From positions 277,696-341,695 of the forward strand of contig NZ_JAALAA010000003.1 of assembly GCF_011045035.1 (NCBI RefSeq): a stretch of DNA of 64,000 nt, in the 5' to 3' direction. Below the pieces are notes generated by a model. The model searched no databases and had not been told where the DNA came from. It was given only the letters and a program-made list of their open reading frames with translations. Below, in pieces: positions 22,310 to 31,233 of the stretch (the stretch's first letter is position 1; each line of letters opens with the position of its first letter). The DNA is from Nocardioides turkmenicus. GTDB taxonomy: Bacteria; Actinomycetota; Actinomycetes; Propionibacteriales; Nocardioidaceae. The position numbers and the translations under genes were made by a program.

Positions 22310-24933
22310 CTCCGCTGGAACGGGTCTCCTCGATCAAGGTCAAGCTCGGCCTCCTGGTCGCGGCAAGCGCGCTGGTGGCGGCGGTGGTCGCCTCCGTCGG
22401 GCGGATCACCGGGGTCTCCCCGTGGATCTCGATCCCGGTCACGATCGGGATCGCGCTCGCGGTCACCCAGCTGCTCGCGGCCGGGATGACCTCGCCGCTG
22501 CGGCAGATGACGGTCGCGGCCCGCCGGATGGCCCGCGGCGACTACTCGGTCTCGGTGCCGGTCGGCGGGGCCGACGAGGTCGGCCAGCTCGGCCGCGCGT
22601 TCAACACGATGGCCAGCGACCTCGGCGCGGTCGACCGCCAGCGCCGGGATCTGGTGGCCAACGTCTCCCACGAGCTGCGTACGCCGCTGGCAGCTCTCAC
22701 CGTCGTCCTGGAGAACCTGGTCGACGGCGTCGGGTCCGACCCCGCCGCGCTGCAGACCGCGCTCGGCCAGGCCGAGCGCCTGAGCCGGCTCGTCGAGGAC
22801 CTGCTCGACCTGGCCCGTGTCGACGCCGGCAAGGCGCCGCTGAGCACCTCGTCGGTCGAGCTCCGCCCGCTGCTGGAGGCCTGCGTCGCGGAGGCACGGG
22901 TCAACGGACGGCCGGTCACCTACGAGATCGACGTGCCGACCTCTCTGGTCGTCGAGGCCGACGCCGATCGGCTCAGTCAGCTCGTCGTCAACCTGCTCGA
23001 CAACGCCTCCCGGCACAGTCCGCGTGACGGCGTGGTGGCCGTGCGCGCCGGGCTCGACGGCGAGCGCTACCACCTCGAGGTCCTCGACTCCGGGCCCGGT
23101 GTCCCGGTCGCCGACCGAAGCCGCGTCTTCGAGCCCTTCGGCACCCTGAGTGCCTCCGCCGAGGGAGGTGGGACCGGGCTCGGGCTCGCCATCGCCCGGT
23201 GGGTCACCGACCTGCACGGCGGCTCCATCGCCTTCCTCGACCCGCTCCCCGGCACTGCCGGTGCCCGGGTGCGCGTCGACCTTCCGCTGCGGCCACCCGC
23301 ACGCCCTGTCCCCCATCCGCTCACCGCGAGTCAGCTCACCCCCACCCACGAGGAGACCCAGATGCCCACCACTCCCCCGGCGGCCGAGCCCGCTCAGCCC
23401 GCCGACCCGGCCGAGCCGGTCGCCACTCCCCCGACGGACCCCAAGGCCGCCTACGCCACCCCGTCGGTCCTCGACGACATCTTCGGCACCTACTGGCCCG
23501 ACTCCGGGGTCACGGGCCAGTTCGGGCTCTTCATCGGCGCCGTGGTCGCCGGCCTGCTCGGCGGGCTGCTGATCCCCGACCGCAATGCCGGTCTCGGCAC
23601 CGTCGTCGTGCTGCTGGCCGCCGGGGCGGTCGTGATGCTGGCGAGCGAGCGACGCCGCGGCTGGTTCCCGATCGTCTGCTACGTGCTGTTCGCGCTGCTC
23701 TCCTCGGTCGCGGTGTTCCGCGACGCCGAGTGGATCGTCGTGCTGTGCCTGCTGACGGCGATCGCGGTGATCCTCTGCGCCTCGACCGGAGCGAAGACGC
23801 TGCTCGGGATCGTGCTGACCGGGATCTCCTGGCCCTTGGCCGGTCTCCGCGGGATCCCGTGGCTGGGCCGCACGCTGACCAGCGTCTCCGGCCACGGTCA
23901 CGGCGCGGCGGTCGCGCGTACCACCGTGCTCTCGCTGCTCGGGCTGGTGATCTTCGGGCTGCTGTTCACCACCGCCGACGCGGTGCTGGGCAGCTGGGTC
24001 GACCAGTTCGTGCCGGACGTACGTCCCGACACCTTCGCGGCTCGGATCTTCATGACCGTCTTCGTCTTCGGCGTGGTGATGGGCGCCGCCTACCTGGCCG
24101 TGAACCCGCCCCGGATCGACCGCAGCGAGCGTACGTCCCAGCCCGTCGCCAACCGCTACGAGTGGCTGGCTCCGGTCGGCGTCGTCGTCGCCGTCTTCGC
24201 CGCCTTCCTCATCGCCCAGGCGACCGCGGTCTTCGGCGGCGAGGACTACCTCCGCGAGACGACCGGGCTGACGTACGCGGAATACGTCCACCAGGGCTTC
24301 GGCCAGCTCACCGTCGCGACCGCCCTGACCCTGCTGGTGATCTGGGCCGCGGCCCGCAAGGCGCCGACGGAGACGGTCGCCGACCGACTGTGGCTGCGGG
24401 TCGCGCTCGGGCTGTTGGCCGCCGAGGCGCTGGTCGTCGTCGGCTCGGCGCTGTATCGGATGCACCTCTACCAGGAGGCGTACGGCTTCACCCAGCTCCG
24501 GCTCCTCGTCGACGTCTTCGAGGCCTGGCTGGGAGTGCTGGTGATCGCCGGTCTGGTCGCCGCGGTCGCCGGCCGCGCGATCGGCGGCGGCCTCTGGCTC
24601 GGCAGGTTCGCGCTGATCAGCGGCGCCGTCGCCCTGCTCGGGATCGCCGCGATCAACCCGGACGCGTGGATCGCCGAACACAACGTCTCGCGCTACGAGG
24701 AGACCGGGAAGATCGACACCGACTTCCTCGCCGGGCTCAGCGACGATGCCGTGCCGGCCTTGGAGAAGCTCCCTGAGGACCTGCGCAGCTGTGTCCTGGG
24801 CACCAACGACCGCGAGGGCGACTGGCTGGAGTGGAACCTCGGCCGCGAGCGCGCCGACGGCATGACGCCGACCTACCCCGCGACGACCGACTCGACGGCG
24901 GTGTGCCCCAGCGAGACTCGATACGTAGACTGA
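22306..24933 (+). CDS. Histidine kinase fused in frame to a DUF4173-like membrane protein
   Basis: An 875-residue open frame with two halves. Residues 1-345 are a complete kinase: two helices at about 14-60, HAMP, phospho-acceptor H122 in NVSHELRTPL, N box NLLDNASRHSP, G boxes DSGPGVPV and GGGTGLGLAI. After a Pro/Ala-rich linker, residues from about 353 form a multi-helix membrane protein resembling DUF4173 (conserved YVHQGFGQLTVATALTLLVI). No stop separates them. At 23362 an in-frame ATG has GAGGAG 6 bases upstream, so the second half can also be translated on its own. Either a true fusion or a merged gene pair with internal initiation. The partner regulator is the gene upstream. Confidence 0.88.
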   Translation: MTPLERVSSIKVKLGLLVAASALVAAVVASVGRITGVSPWISIPVTIGIALAVTQLLAAGMTSPLRQMTVAARRMARGDYSVSVPVGGADEVGQLGRAFNTMASDLGAVDRQRRDLVANVSHELRTPLAALTVVLENLVDGVGSDPAALQTALGQAERLSRLVEDLLDLARVDAGKAPLSTSSVELRPLLEACVAEARVNGRPVTYEIDVPTSLVVEADADRLSQLVVNLLDNASRHSPRDGVVAVRAGLDGERYHLEVLDSGPGVPVADRSRVFEPFGTLSASAEGGGTGLGLAIARWVTDLHGGSIAFLDPLPGTAGARVRVDLPLRPPARPVPHPLTASQLTPTHEETQMPTTPPAAEPAQPADPAEPVATPPTDPKAAYATPSVLDDIFGTYWPDSGVTGQFGLFIGAVVAGLLGGLLIPDRNAGLGTVVVLLAAGAVVMLASERRRGWFPIVCYVLFALLSSVAVFRDAEWIVVLCLLTAIAVILCASTGAKTLLGIVLTGISWPLAGLRGIPWLGRTLTSVSGHGHGAAVARTTVLSLLGLVIFGLLFTTADAVLGSWVDQFVPDVRPDTFAARIFMTVFVFGVVMGAAYLAVNPPRIDRSERTSQPVANRYEWLAPVGVVVAVFAAFLIAQATAVFGGEDYLRETTGLTYAEYVHQGFGQLTVATALTLLVIWAAARKAPTETVADRLWLRVALGLLAAEALVVVGSALYRMHLYQEAYGFTQLRLLVDVFEAWLGVLVIAGLVAAVAGRAIGGGLWLGRFALISGAVALLGIAAINPDAWIAEHNVSRYEETGKIDTDFLAGLSDDAVPALEKLPEDLRSCVLGTNDREGDWLEWNLGRERADGMTPTYPATTDSTAVCPSETRYVD
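23350..23364 (+). promoter_or_regulatory. Internal ribosome-binding site and ATG in the kinase-DUF4173 frame
   Basis: GAGGAG at 23350-23355 is 6 bases before the in-frame ATG at 23362, exactly at the junction between the kinase and the membrane half. Its quality suggests a second product of about 523 residues. Confidence 0.65.
24926..24931 (+). promoter_or_regulatory. -10 hexamer TAGACT, probable leaderless FKBP-gene start
   Basis: TAGACT overlaps the end of the upstream frame and ends 8 bases before the ATG at 24940, with no Shine-Dalgarno. Confidence 0.4.
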
Positions 24934-24939
24934 TTTCCC

Positions 24940-25314
24940 ATGAGCCAGAAGCCTGAGATCGACTTCGTCGACCCCACCCCTCCGACCGACCTCGTCATCA
25001 AGGACATCACCATCGGTGACGGCGAGGAGGCCACCGAGCGCGACCGCGTCTCGGTCCACTACGTCGGCGTAGCGCTGTCCACCGGCGAGGAGTTCGACGC
25101 CTCCTACAACCGCGGCGAGCCGCTCGACTTCCGCGTCGGCATCGGCCAGGTCATCCAGGGCTGGGACCAGGGCATCCTGGGCATGAAGGTCGGCGGCCGC
25201 CGCCAGCTCGTCATCCCGCCCCACCTGGCCTACGGCGACCGCGGCGCCGGTGCCGTCATCAAGCCCGGCGAGACCCTGATCTTCGTCTGCGACCTGGTCA
25301 AGGTCGAGAAGTAA
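24940..25314 (+). CDS. FKBP-type peptidyl-prolyl isomerase
   Basis: A 124-residue single-domain FKBP without signal peptide, so cytoplasmic. Conserved active-site elements are VSVHYVGVALSTGEEFDASY, PLDFRVGIGQVIQGWDQGIL, GGRRQLVIPPHLAYGDRGAG and PGETLIFVCDLVKVE. It catalyses cis-trans isomerisation at proline peptide bonds. It follows the kinase fusion by six bases but has a -10 hexamer of its own. A long palindrome after the stop separates it from the convergent S4 gene. Confidence 0.95.
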   Translation: MSQKPEIDFVDPTPPTDLVIKDITIGDGEEATERDRVSVHYVGVALSTGEEFDASYNRGEPLDFRVGIGQVIQGWDQGILGMKVGGRRQLVIPPHLAYGDRGAGAVIKPGETLIFVCDLVKVEK

Positions 25315-25371
25315 CCCCGCCGAGTCCGTAGAAACGGCCGCCGAGTCGGCAGTAATGCCGGCCGAGAAGGT

Positions 25372-25411
25372 AGTTGTGGGCGACGAAACTCGAGTTTCGT
25401 CGCCCACAACT
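25372..25411. terminator. 40-bp perfect palindrome between convergent genes
   Basis: Two 20-base arms with no loop (arm AGTTGTGGGCGACGAAACTC) lie between the FKBP and S4 genes. In RNA it would fold into a very stable hairpin, serving both strands. Flanking bases carry related CCGATTCGG words. Confidence 0.8.
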
Positions 25412-25472
25412 CACTTTTCGGCCTCCGAAACCACCGATTCGGCCCGCACGAACTACCGATTCGGCGGAGGAC

Positions 25473-25715
25473 TCACCAGGGGACGTCGAAGTCGGCCTCG
25501 TCGGAGACCCGGGCCGCCTGGCCGGCGTACTCCACGACGTCCCCGACGCGGAGCTGGCGGCCGCGGCGGAGCTCGACCTCACCGTTGACCTTCACCTCGC
25601 CGGCGGTGATCGCCGGGCGCGCCTCGGACCCGGTCTCGACCAGGTTGGCCAGCTTCAGGAACTGACCGAGGCGGATGACCTCGTCGGTGATGGGTACGTC
25701 GAAGGGCTCGCTCAT
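25473..25715 (-). CDS. S4-domain RNA-binding protein (YbcJ-like)
   Basis: An 80-residue protein consisting of one S4 domain: IRLGQFLKLANLVETGSEAR then GEVKVNGEVELRRGRQLRVG. This fold binds structured RNA in ribosomal protein S4 and pseudouridine synthases; the stand-alone form resembles E. coli YbcJ, of unclear target. The ATG at 25715 is preferred over a GTG 33 bases upstream because the domain starts directly after it and GAGG lies just ahead. It is convergent with the FKBP gene. Confidence 0.9.
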   Translation of the reverse strand: MSEPFDVPITDEVIRLGQFLKLANLVETGSEARPAITAGEVKVNGEVELRRGRQLRVGDVVEYAGQAARVSDEADFDVPW

Positions 25716-25732
25716 CCCCTCATCCTCCCCCG

Positions 25733-25851
25733 CCCGCCGAGGCGTCACAAAAATCGGCCGAGGCGTCGGCCCCGCAGGCCGAGACGTCGCTCGCGTCGGC
25801 CGACTCGGCAGGTGGTGACGGTTCGGCCGACGTACGTGACGCCTCGGCGGG
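25733..25851. repeat. GTGACGCCTCGGC-type inverted repeat element
   Basis: Perfect 16-bp inverted arms CCCGCCGAGGCGTCAC (25733-25748) and its complement (25836-25851) enclose 87 bases holding further variants of the same word. Related words occur at 44349-44470. It occupies almost the whole gap between the DUF445 and S4 genes. Confidence 0.75.
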
Positions 25852-27129
25852 TCAGCTCACCAGGACGGCGATGGTGTGGATGATGACGCCGACGAGGCCG
25901 CCGACGAGGGTGCCGTTGATGCGGATGAACTGCAGGTCGCGGCCGACGAAGAGCTCGATGCGGCGGGCGGCCTGCTTGCCGTCCCAGCGCTGGATGGTGT
26001 GGGTGATGACAGTGGTGGCCTCCCGGCCGTAGCGCTTGACGACGTAGACGGCCACGTCGGAGGCGAGGTCGTCGTAGCGGCGCTGCAGGGTCTCGTCGAG
26101 GACGACCTTCTGGGCGTAGCGGACGACCTCGTCCAGGGCGCGGCGGCGGACGACGCCCTCGGGGTCGCGCAGGGAGGTGGTGAGCGCGCGGCGCAGCGCG
26201 TCCCAGATGGAGATCGCGGTGTCGATGACGCCGGGGTGGTCGAGCACGCGCTCCTTGAGCCGCTCGGCGCGCTCCATGGTCGCGGGGTCGTGCTGCAGAT
26301 TGTCCGCCAGGTCGGTCAGCATCGCGTCGAGAGCCTTGCGGGCACGGTGCTCGGGATCGTCGCGGATGTCGGCGATCCAGCGGACCAGCTCGACGTGGAT
26401 GCGGGCTGTCACCGGCTCGCGCAGCACCTGCGGCGTCCACCATGGGGCCCGCTCGCCGAGCACCTCGGTGACGATCTCCTCGTTCTCCTCGAGCCAGCCG
26501 TGGAGCTCGACGAGCGCCAGGTCGACCAGCCCGTGGTGTACGCCGTCGTCCAGCGCCGCCTGCAAGGTGCCACCGATGAGCGGCGCGATCTGCTCCTCGC
26601 GCAGACGGGGTACGAACCCGTCCTGGATGATCTCGACGATGTGCCGGTTGCTGATGCGGGACAGTCCGTCGGCGACCACGGTGGAGACCTCGTCGACGAC
26701 ACGCTTGGCGTTGGGCTCCTCGGAGAGCCACAGCGCGAGCCGCAGCGACGGCATCGCGACGCCCAGCCGCTCGCGGATGGTCTCCTCCTGCAGGAAGTTG
26801 TCCTGGACGAACTCCTCGAGGCTGGCGCCGAGCTCGTCCTTCCGCTTCGGGATCAGCGCGGTGTGCGGCACCGGCAGCCCGAGCGGGTGGCGGAACAGCG
26901 CCGTCACCGCGAACCAGTCGGCCATCGCGCCGACCATGGACGCCTCGGCGCCGGCGTTCACGAACCCCCAGAACCCGTCCATGCCGAGGGTCAGCAGGTA
27001 GACGATGGCGGCCACGACCAGGAGCCCGGTGGCGACGATGCGCATGCGACGCAGCGCCTGGCGGCGTACGACATCGGCCTCGGTCTCGACCATCAGGCCG
27101 CCGATGCCGGCGCCCCCAGGAGAACTCAT
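25852..27129 (-). CDS. DUF445 family membrane-anchored protein
   Basis: A 425-residue DUF445 (YjiN-like) protein. A hydrophobic segment at about residues 31-52 (IVATGLLVVAAIVYLLTLGM) is followed by the family signature NAGAEASMVGAMADWFAVTALFRHPLG, a long helical region (residues 90-395) and a second hydrophobic segment at the very C-terminus (GTLVGGLVGVIIHTIAVLVS). Function of the family is unknown; the helical part may face the cytoplasm between two anchors. ATG 27129 has no ribosome-binding site but CACAAT, a -10-like hexamer, lies 7 bases upstream. Confidence 0.9.
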   Translation of the reverse strand: MSSPGGAGIGGLMVETEADVVRRQALRRMRIVATGLLVVAAIVYLLTLGMDGFWGFVNAGAEASMVGAMADWFAVTALFRHPLGLPVPHTALIPKRKDELGASLEEFVQDNFLQEETIRERLGVAMPSLRLALWLSEEPNAKRVVDEVSTVVADGLSRISNRHIVEIIQDGFVPRLREEQIAPLIGGTLQAALDDGVHHGLVDLALVELHGWLEENEEIVTEVLGERAPWWTPQVLREPVTARIHVELVRWIADIRDDPEHRARKALDAMLTDLADNLQHDPATMERAERLKERVLDHPGVIDTAISIWDALRRALTTSLRDPEGVVRRRALDEVVRYAQKVVLDETLQRRYDDLASDVAVYVVKRYGREATTVITHTIQRWDGKQAARRIELFVGRDLQFIRINGTLVGGLVGVIIHTIAVLVS

Positions 27130-27318
27130 GGGCTCAATTGTGCCGGGTCACCCCACGCGGGGCGACTGCAACACGAGGACCGCAGTTTCTATAGGTTACT
27201 CACGGGTCGGCCCACAGGTGGGTTACAAAGCGCCCAAGCGCGTCACCGAACCCTTCCCCTGTTCGTTGGAGTCGGCGAGAGTGCCTCGGGGGAGGCACAC
27301 GTCCCACCGAGGAGATAC

Positions 27319-27678
27319 ATGTCGTCGCACAACGCGGACGGTGTGGGGTCGCATCTGTTCGACTCGTCGAGGAGCGCTATGTCGTTGACCACCGCCGCCA
27401 AGGTGGAGGTTCTCAGCGTCCTCGTCCGCGCCGGCCGGGAGGCCCGCGCCCCACTCACCCCGCACGACTGCAACACCGTGGTCGAGACCAGCGCCCACCT
27501 CGCCGAGATCGCGCCCACCCTTCCCGAGGAGACGCCCGGCGACCGCGCCCGTGCGACCCGCTCCGCGATGGAGCTGTTCCTCTCGGTCGACTGCCCCCAG
27601 CTCGCGCTCGAACTCCGTGAGGAGCTCGCCCGGGCCGTCGAGCACGTGGTCGTACGTCATCCGGCCACCGCCGCGTAG
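27319..27678 (+). CDS. Hypothetical helical protein, 119 residues
   Basis: A small soluble protein rich in Ala, Glu, Val and Leu. From about residue 25 it is predicted helical (TTAAKVEVLSVLVRAGREAR, NTVVETSAHLAEIAPTL, MELFLSVDCPQLALELREEL). No known domain was recognised. ATG 27319 has GAGGAG 5 bases upstream; an internal ATG at 27379 is possible but unsupported. It is divergent from the DUF445 gene and followed by a strong hairpin, so it is a single-gene unit. Confidence 0.72.
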   Translation: MSSHNADGVGSHLFDSSRSAMSLTTAAKVEVLSVLVRAGREARAPLTPHDCNTVVETSAHLAEIAPTLPEETPGDRARATRSAMELFLSVDCPQLALELREELARAVEHVVVRHPATAA

Positions 27679-27718
27679 AGCGAGAGACTTTTCAGGCACC
27701 ACCTCCTTCCAGTCAAAA

Positions 27719-27751
27719 ATGCCGTCGCGGCCCCACGGGCCGCGGCGGCAT
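27719..27751. terminator. GC-rich hairpin before the pyrimidine cluster
   Basis: Fifteen-base arms with one mismatch and a 3-base loop (GCCGTCGCGGCCC then GGGCCGCGGCGGC) separate the hypothetical gene from the catabolic operon. Confidence 0.7.
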
Positions 27752-27777
27752 GCTTCTATTGAGGGGGAGGTAGTCGC

Positions 27778-28626
27778 ATGACCATCGTCAGAGCCGCAAT
27801 CAGCCAGACCACCTGGACCGGGGACAAGGCCTCCATGCTGGACAAGCACGAGGGCTTCGCGCGTGACGCCGCCGCTCAGGGCGCCCAGGTGATCTGCTTC
27901 CAGGAGCTCTTCTACGGGCCCTACTTCGGGATCACCCAGGACAAGAAGTACTACCGCTACGCCGAGCCTGCCGACGGCCCGATCGTGCAGCGCTTCGCGA
28001 GTCTGGCCAAGGAGCTGGGCATCGTGATGGTGCTGCCGATCTACGAGGAGGCCGACACCGGGATCTACTACAACACGGCCGTGCTCGTCGACGCCGACGG
28101 CACGATCCTCGGCAAGTACCGGAAGAACCATCTGCCGCACGTGGAGAAGTTCTGGGAGAAGTTCTACTTCCGCCCCGGCAACCTCGGCTACCCGGTCTTC
28201 GAGTCCGCGGTCGGCAAGGTGGGGATGTACATCTGCTACGACCGCCACTTCCCCGAGGGCTGGCGCGAGCTCGGCCTCAACGGGGCCCACATGGTCTTCA
28301 ACCCCAACGCCACCAAGCCCGGCCTCTCCAACCGGCTGTGGGAGATCGAGCAGCCCGCCGCCGCGGTCGCCAACGGCTACTTCGTGCTCGCGCCCAACCG
28401 GGTCGGCCTCGAGGACAACGAGTACGGCCCGGAGGCGGTCAACTTCTACGGGATGTCGCAGATCGTCGACCCCCGCGGCAACTACGTCGGCGAGCTCGGC
28501 TCGGGCGACAAGGAGGAGCTGCTCGTACGCGACCTGGACATGAACATGGTCCAGGAGATGCGCGACGACTGGCAGTTCTACCGCGACCGGCGCCCCGACT
28601 CGTACGTCGCCATCCCCCGGCCCTGA
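27778..28626 (+). CDS. N-carbamoyl-beta-alanine amidohydrolase-like nitrilase-family enzyme
   Basis: A 282-residue carbon-nitrogen hydrolase. The catalytic triad is E43 (CFQELFYGPYF), K116 (KYRKNHLPH) and C153 (YICYDRHFPEG). It best fits beta-ureidopropionase, which cleaves N-carbamoyl-beta-alanine to beta-alanine, CO2 and ammonia, the last ring-derived step of reductive uracil breakdown. The dihydropyrimidinase gene follows by 10 bases, which supports this over an N-carbamoylputrescine role. GGGAGG lies 7 bases before the ATG. First gene of a cluster on one strand. Confidence 0.88.
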   Translation: MTIVRAAISQTTWTGDKASMLDKHEGFARDAAAQGAQVICFQELFYGPYFGITQDKKYYRYAEPADGPIVQRFASLAKELGIVMVLPIYEEADTGIYYNTAVLVDADGTILGKYRKNHLPHVEKFWEKFYFRPGNLGYPVFESAVGKVGMYICYDRHFPEGWRELGLNGAHMVFNPNATKPGLSNRLWEIEQPAAAVANGYFVLAPNRVGLEDNEYGPEAVNFYGMSQIVDPRGNYVGELGSGDKEELLVRDLDMNMVQEMRDDWQFYRDRRPDSYVAIPRP

Positions 28627-28636
28627 GGAGGCCCGC

Positions 28637-30070
28637 ATGACCACCACGCTCATCACGGGCGGCACGGTCGTCTCCGCGACCGGGCGCACCCAGGCCGACG
28701 TGCTGGTGGACGGCGAGAGGATCGTCGCCCTCATCGCCCCCGGCGCCAGCCCGTTCGGCACGATCGAGGCAGATGTGACGATCGACGCGACCGGGAAGTA
28801 CGTCATCCCGGGCGGCGTCGACGCCCACACTCACATGCAGCTGCCGTTCGGCGGCACCAACGCCTCCGACACCTTCGAGACCGGCACCCGGGCCGCGGCC
28901 TGGGGCGGCACCACGACGATCATCGACTTCGCGGTGCAGCGCTACGGCGAACGCGTCCAGGACGGGCTGGCGCACTGGCACGAGCTGGCCGCCGGCAACT
29001 GCGCGATCGACTACGGGTTCCACCAGATCGTCGGCGGCGTCGACGACGACGCGCTCAAGGCGATGGACACGCTCGTGGACGAGGGGATCACCTCCTACAA
29101 GCTGTTCATGGCCTACCCGGGCGTCTTCTACTCCGACGATGCCCAGGTGCTGCGGGCGATGCAGAAGGCGACCGACCACGGGCTGCTGACCATGATGCAC
29201 GCCGAGAACGGCCCCGCGATCGACGTGCTCGCCGCGCAGCTGGCCGAGTCGGGCAAGACGAGCCCCTACTACCACGGCATCGCGCGTGCCTGGCAGATGG
29301 AGGAGGAGGCCACCCACCGCGCCATCATGCTCGCCGACGTGACCGGGGCGCCGCTCTACGTGGTGCACGTCAGCGCCAAGCAGGCCGTCGAGCAGCTGGC
29401 GGCGGCCCGTGACAAGGGCAAGAACGTGTTCGGCGAGACCTGTCCGCAGTATCTCTACCTCTCCCTCGAGGAGCAGCTCGGCGCGTCCTCGGAGGAGTGG
29501 GGCGACTTCGAGGGCGCCAAGTGGGTCTGCTCGACGCCGCTACGCTCGCGCGCCGAGGGGCACCAGGACGCGATGTGGCAGGCGCTGCGCACCAACGACC
29601 TGCAGATGGTCTCCACCGACCACTGCCCCTTCTGCATGAAGGAGCAGAAGGAGCTCGGCAAGGACGACTTCCGGGCGATCCCCAACGGCATCGGCTCGAT
29701 CGAGCACCGCGTCGACCTGCTCTACCAGGGCGTGGTGACCGGGCAGATCACCCTGGAGCGCTGGGTCGAGCTGATCGCGACCACGCCGGCGCGGATGTTC
29801 GGTCTCTACGGCCGCAAGGGCGTCATCGCGCCGGGCGCCGACGCCGACATCGTCGTCTACGACCCGGCCGGTCACACCTCGATCGGGGTCGGCGAAGGCC
29901 GCACCCACCACATGAACATGGACCACTCCGCGTGGGAGGGCTACGAGATCGACGGCCACGTCGACGTGGTGCTCTCCCGCGGGTCGGTGGTCGTCGCCGA
30001 CGGCGAGTTCCGGGGCACCAAGGGCCACGGCAGCTATCTGAAGCGCGACCTGTCGCAGTACCTGGTGTGA
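28637..30070 (+). CDS. hydA: Dihydropyrimidinase / D-hydantoinase
   Basis: A 477-residue cyclic amidohydrolase. Metal ligands are H64 and H66 (DAHTHMQ), the carbamylated lysine K155 (SYKLFMAYPG), H188 (MMHAENGP), the later His in VVHVSAKQA and Asp in STDHCPF. It opens the ring of dihydrouracil or dihydrothymine to the N-carbamoyl amino acid used by the preceding gene's product. GGAGG precedes the ATG. The next gene begins 4 bases after its stop. Confidence 0.94.
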   Translation: MTTTLITGGTVVSATGRTQADVLVDGERIVALIAPGASPFGTIEADVTIDATGKYVIPGGVDAHTHMQLPFGGTNASDTFETGTRAAAWGGTTTIIDFAVQRYGERVQDGLAHWHELAAGNCAIDYGFHQIVGGVDDDALKAMDTLVDEGITSYKLFMAYPGVFYSDDAQVLRAMQKATDHGLLTMMHAENGPAIDVLAAQLAESGKTSPYYHGIARAWQMEEEATHRAIMLADVTGAPLYVVHVSAKQAVEQLAAARDKGKNVFGETCPQYLYLSLEEQLGASSEEWGDFEGAKWVCSTPLRSRAEGHQDAMWQALRTNDLQMVSTDHCPFCMKEQKELGKDDFRAIPNGIGSIEHRVDLLYQGVVTGQITLERWVELIATTPARMFGLYGRKGVIAPGADADIVVYDPAGHTSIGVGEGRTHHMNMDHSAWEGYEIDGHVDVVLSRGSVVVADGEFRGTKGHGSYLKRDLSQYLV

Positions 30071-30074
30071 CGCC

Positions 30075-31100
30075 ATGGACTTCGGTGTCGTCCTCCAGAC
30101 CAACCCGCCCGCCTGGCGGGTCGTCTCGCTGGCGAAGCAGGCCGAGGCGTACGGCTTCGACTACGTGTGGACCTTCGACAGCCACCTGCTGTGGATGGAG
30201 CCGTACGTCATCTACAGCCAGATCCTCGCCGAGACCCGCACGATCAAGGTCGGTCCGTTCGTCACCAATCCGGCGACCCGCGACTGGACGGTGACCGCGT
30301 CGGTCTTCGCGACGCTCAACGAGATGTACGGCAACCGCACCGTGTGCGGCATGGGCCGCGGCGACTCGGCGGTGCGGGTGCTCAACGGGAAGCCCTCGAC
30401 GATCCGGGAGATGCGCGAGGCGACGCAGGTCATCCGGGAGCTGGCCAACCGGCGCACGGTCGAGGTCAACGGCACCACGCTGCAGTTCCCGTGGGCCAAG
30501 CGCTCCGAGCTGGAGGTGTGGATCGCCGCCTACGGTCCGCTCGCACTGAAGGCGGCCGGCGAGGTCGGCGACGGGTTCATCCTGCAGCTCGCCGACCCCG
30601 ACATCACCGAGTGGATGATCGGGGCGGTCAAGAAGGCGGCCACCGACGCCGGCCGCGACCCGGAGTCGCTGACGTTCTGCGTGGCCGCCCCGGCGTACGT
30701 CACCGACGGGTCGCCCGAGGCACTCGTCCACGCCCGGGAGCAGTGCCGGTGGTTCGGCGGGATGGTGGGCAACCACGTCGCCGACATCGTGGCCAAGTAC
30801 GGCAGCGGTGCCGTCCCGCAGGCGCTCACCGCCTACATCGCCGGCCGCGAGGGCTACGACTACAACGAGCACGGACGAGCCGAGAACACCCACACCCGGT
30901 TCGTGCCCGACGAGATCGTCGACCGGTTCTGCCTCCTCGGCTCGGTCGAGGAGCAGGTCGCCAAGCTCGAGCAGCTCAAGAGCCTCGGGGTCGACCAGTT
31001 CGCCGTCTACCTGCAGCACGACGCGATGGACCAGACCCTGGCGGCGTACGGAGATCTGGTGGTCCCGCGAGTGAACCGGCCGGTGACCGCGAAGGCATGA
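30075..31100 (+). CDS. LLM-class, probably F420-dependent, oxidoreductase
   Basis: A 341-residue luciferase-like TIM barrel (MDFGVVLQTNPPAWRVVSLA; YVWTFDSHLLWMEP; GNRTVCGMGRGDSAVRVLNG; VWIAAYGPLALKAAGEVGDG). Proteins of this kind use F420 or FMN; the resemblance is to methylene-H4MPT-reductase-like F420 enzymes. It is the third gene of the pyrimidine cluster and starts 4 bases after hydA. No flavin/Fe-S dihydropyrimidine dehydrogenase is nearby, so a role in the missing ring-reduction step is possible but unproven. Cofactor and substrate are not determinable from the sequence. Confidence 0.85.
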   Translation: MDFGVVLQTNPPAWRVVSLAKQAEAYGFDYVWTFDSHLLWMEPYVIYSQILAETRTIKVGPFVTNPATRDWTVTASVFATLNEMYGNRTVCGMGRGDSAVRVLNGKPSTIREMREATQVIRELANRRTVEVNGTTLQFPWAKRSELEVWIAAYGPLALKAAGEVGDGFILQLADPDITEWMIGAVKKAATDAGRDPESLTFCVAAPAYVTDGSPEALVHAREQCRWFGGMVGNHVADIVAKYGSGAVPQALTAYIAGREGYDYNEHGRAENTHTRFVPDEIVDRFCLLGSVEEQVAKLEQLKSLGVDQFAVYLQHDAMDQTLAAYGDLVVPRVNRPVTAKA

Positions 31101-31233
31101 GCGCGCGATTTCGTTGCTTGTGGCATGAGAATGTAACGAAAACGTAGCCGTTGGCCTGATATACCGTCGTAATCAGTATCCCGGATCGGGCGGCGACCAT
31201 GCCGTTCCCGGCGTAGAGTGAGAAGCCAGAACC

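Noticed and set aside
22285..25407. 1040-codon minus-strand frame opposite the kinase fusion
   Set aside because: Antisense shadow of a coherent two-domain protein; its Asp/Arg/Gly-rich translation has no recognisable motif.
31109..31142. TTTCGTT...AACGAAA inverted repeat before the aminotransferase gene
   Set aside because: Seven-base arms 19 bases apart are too weak to call a terminator or operator without comparative data.
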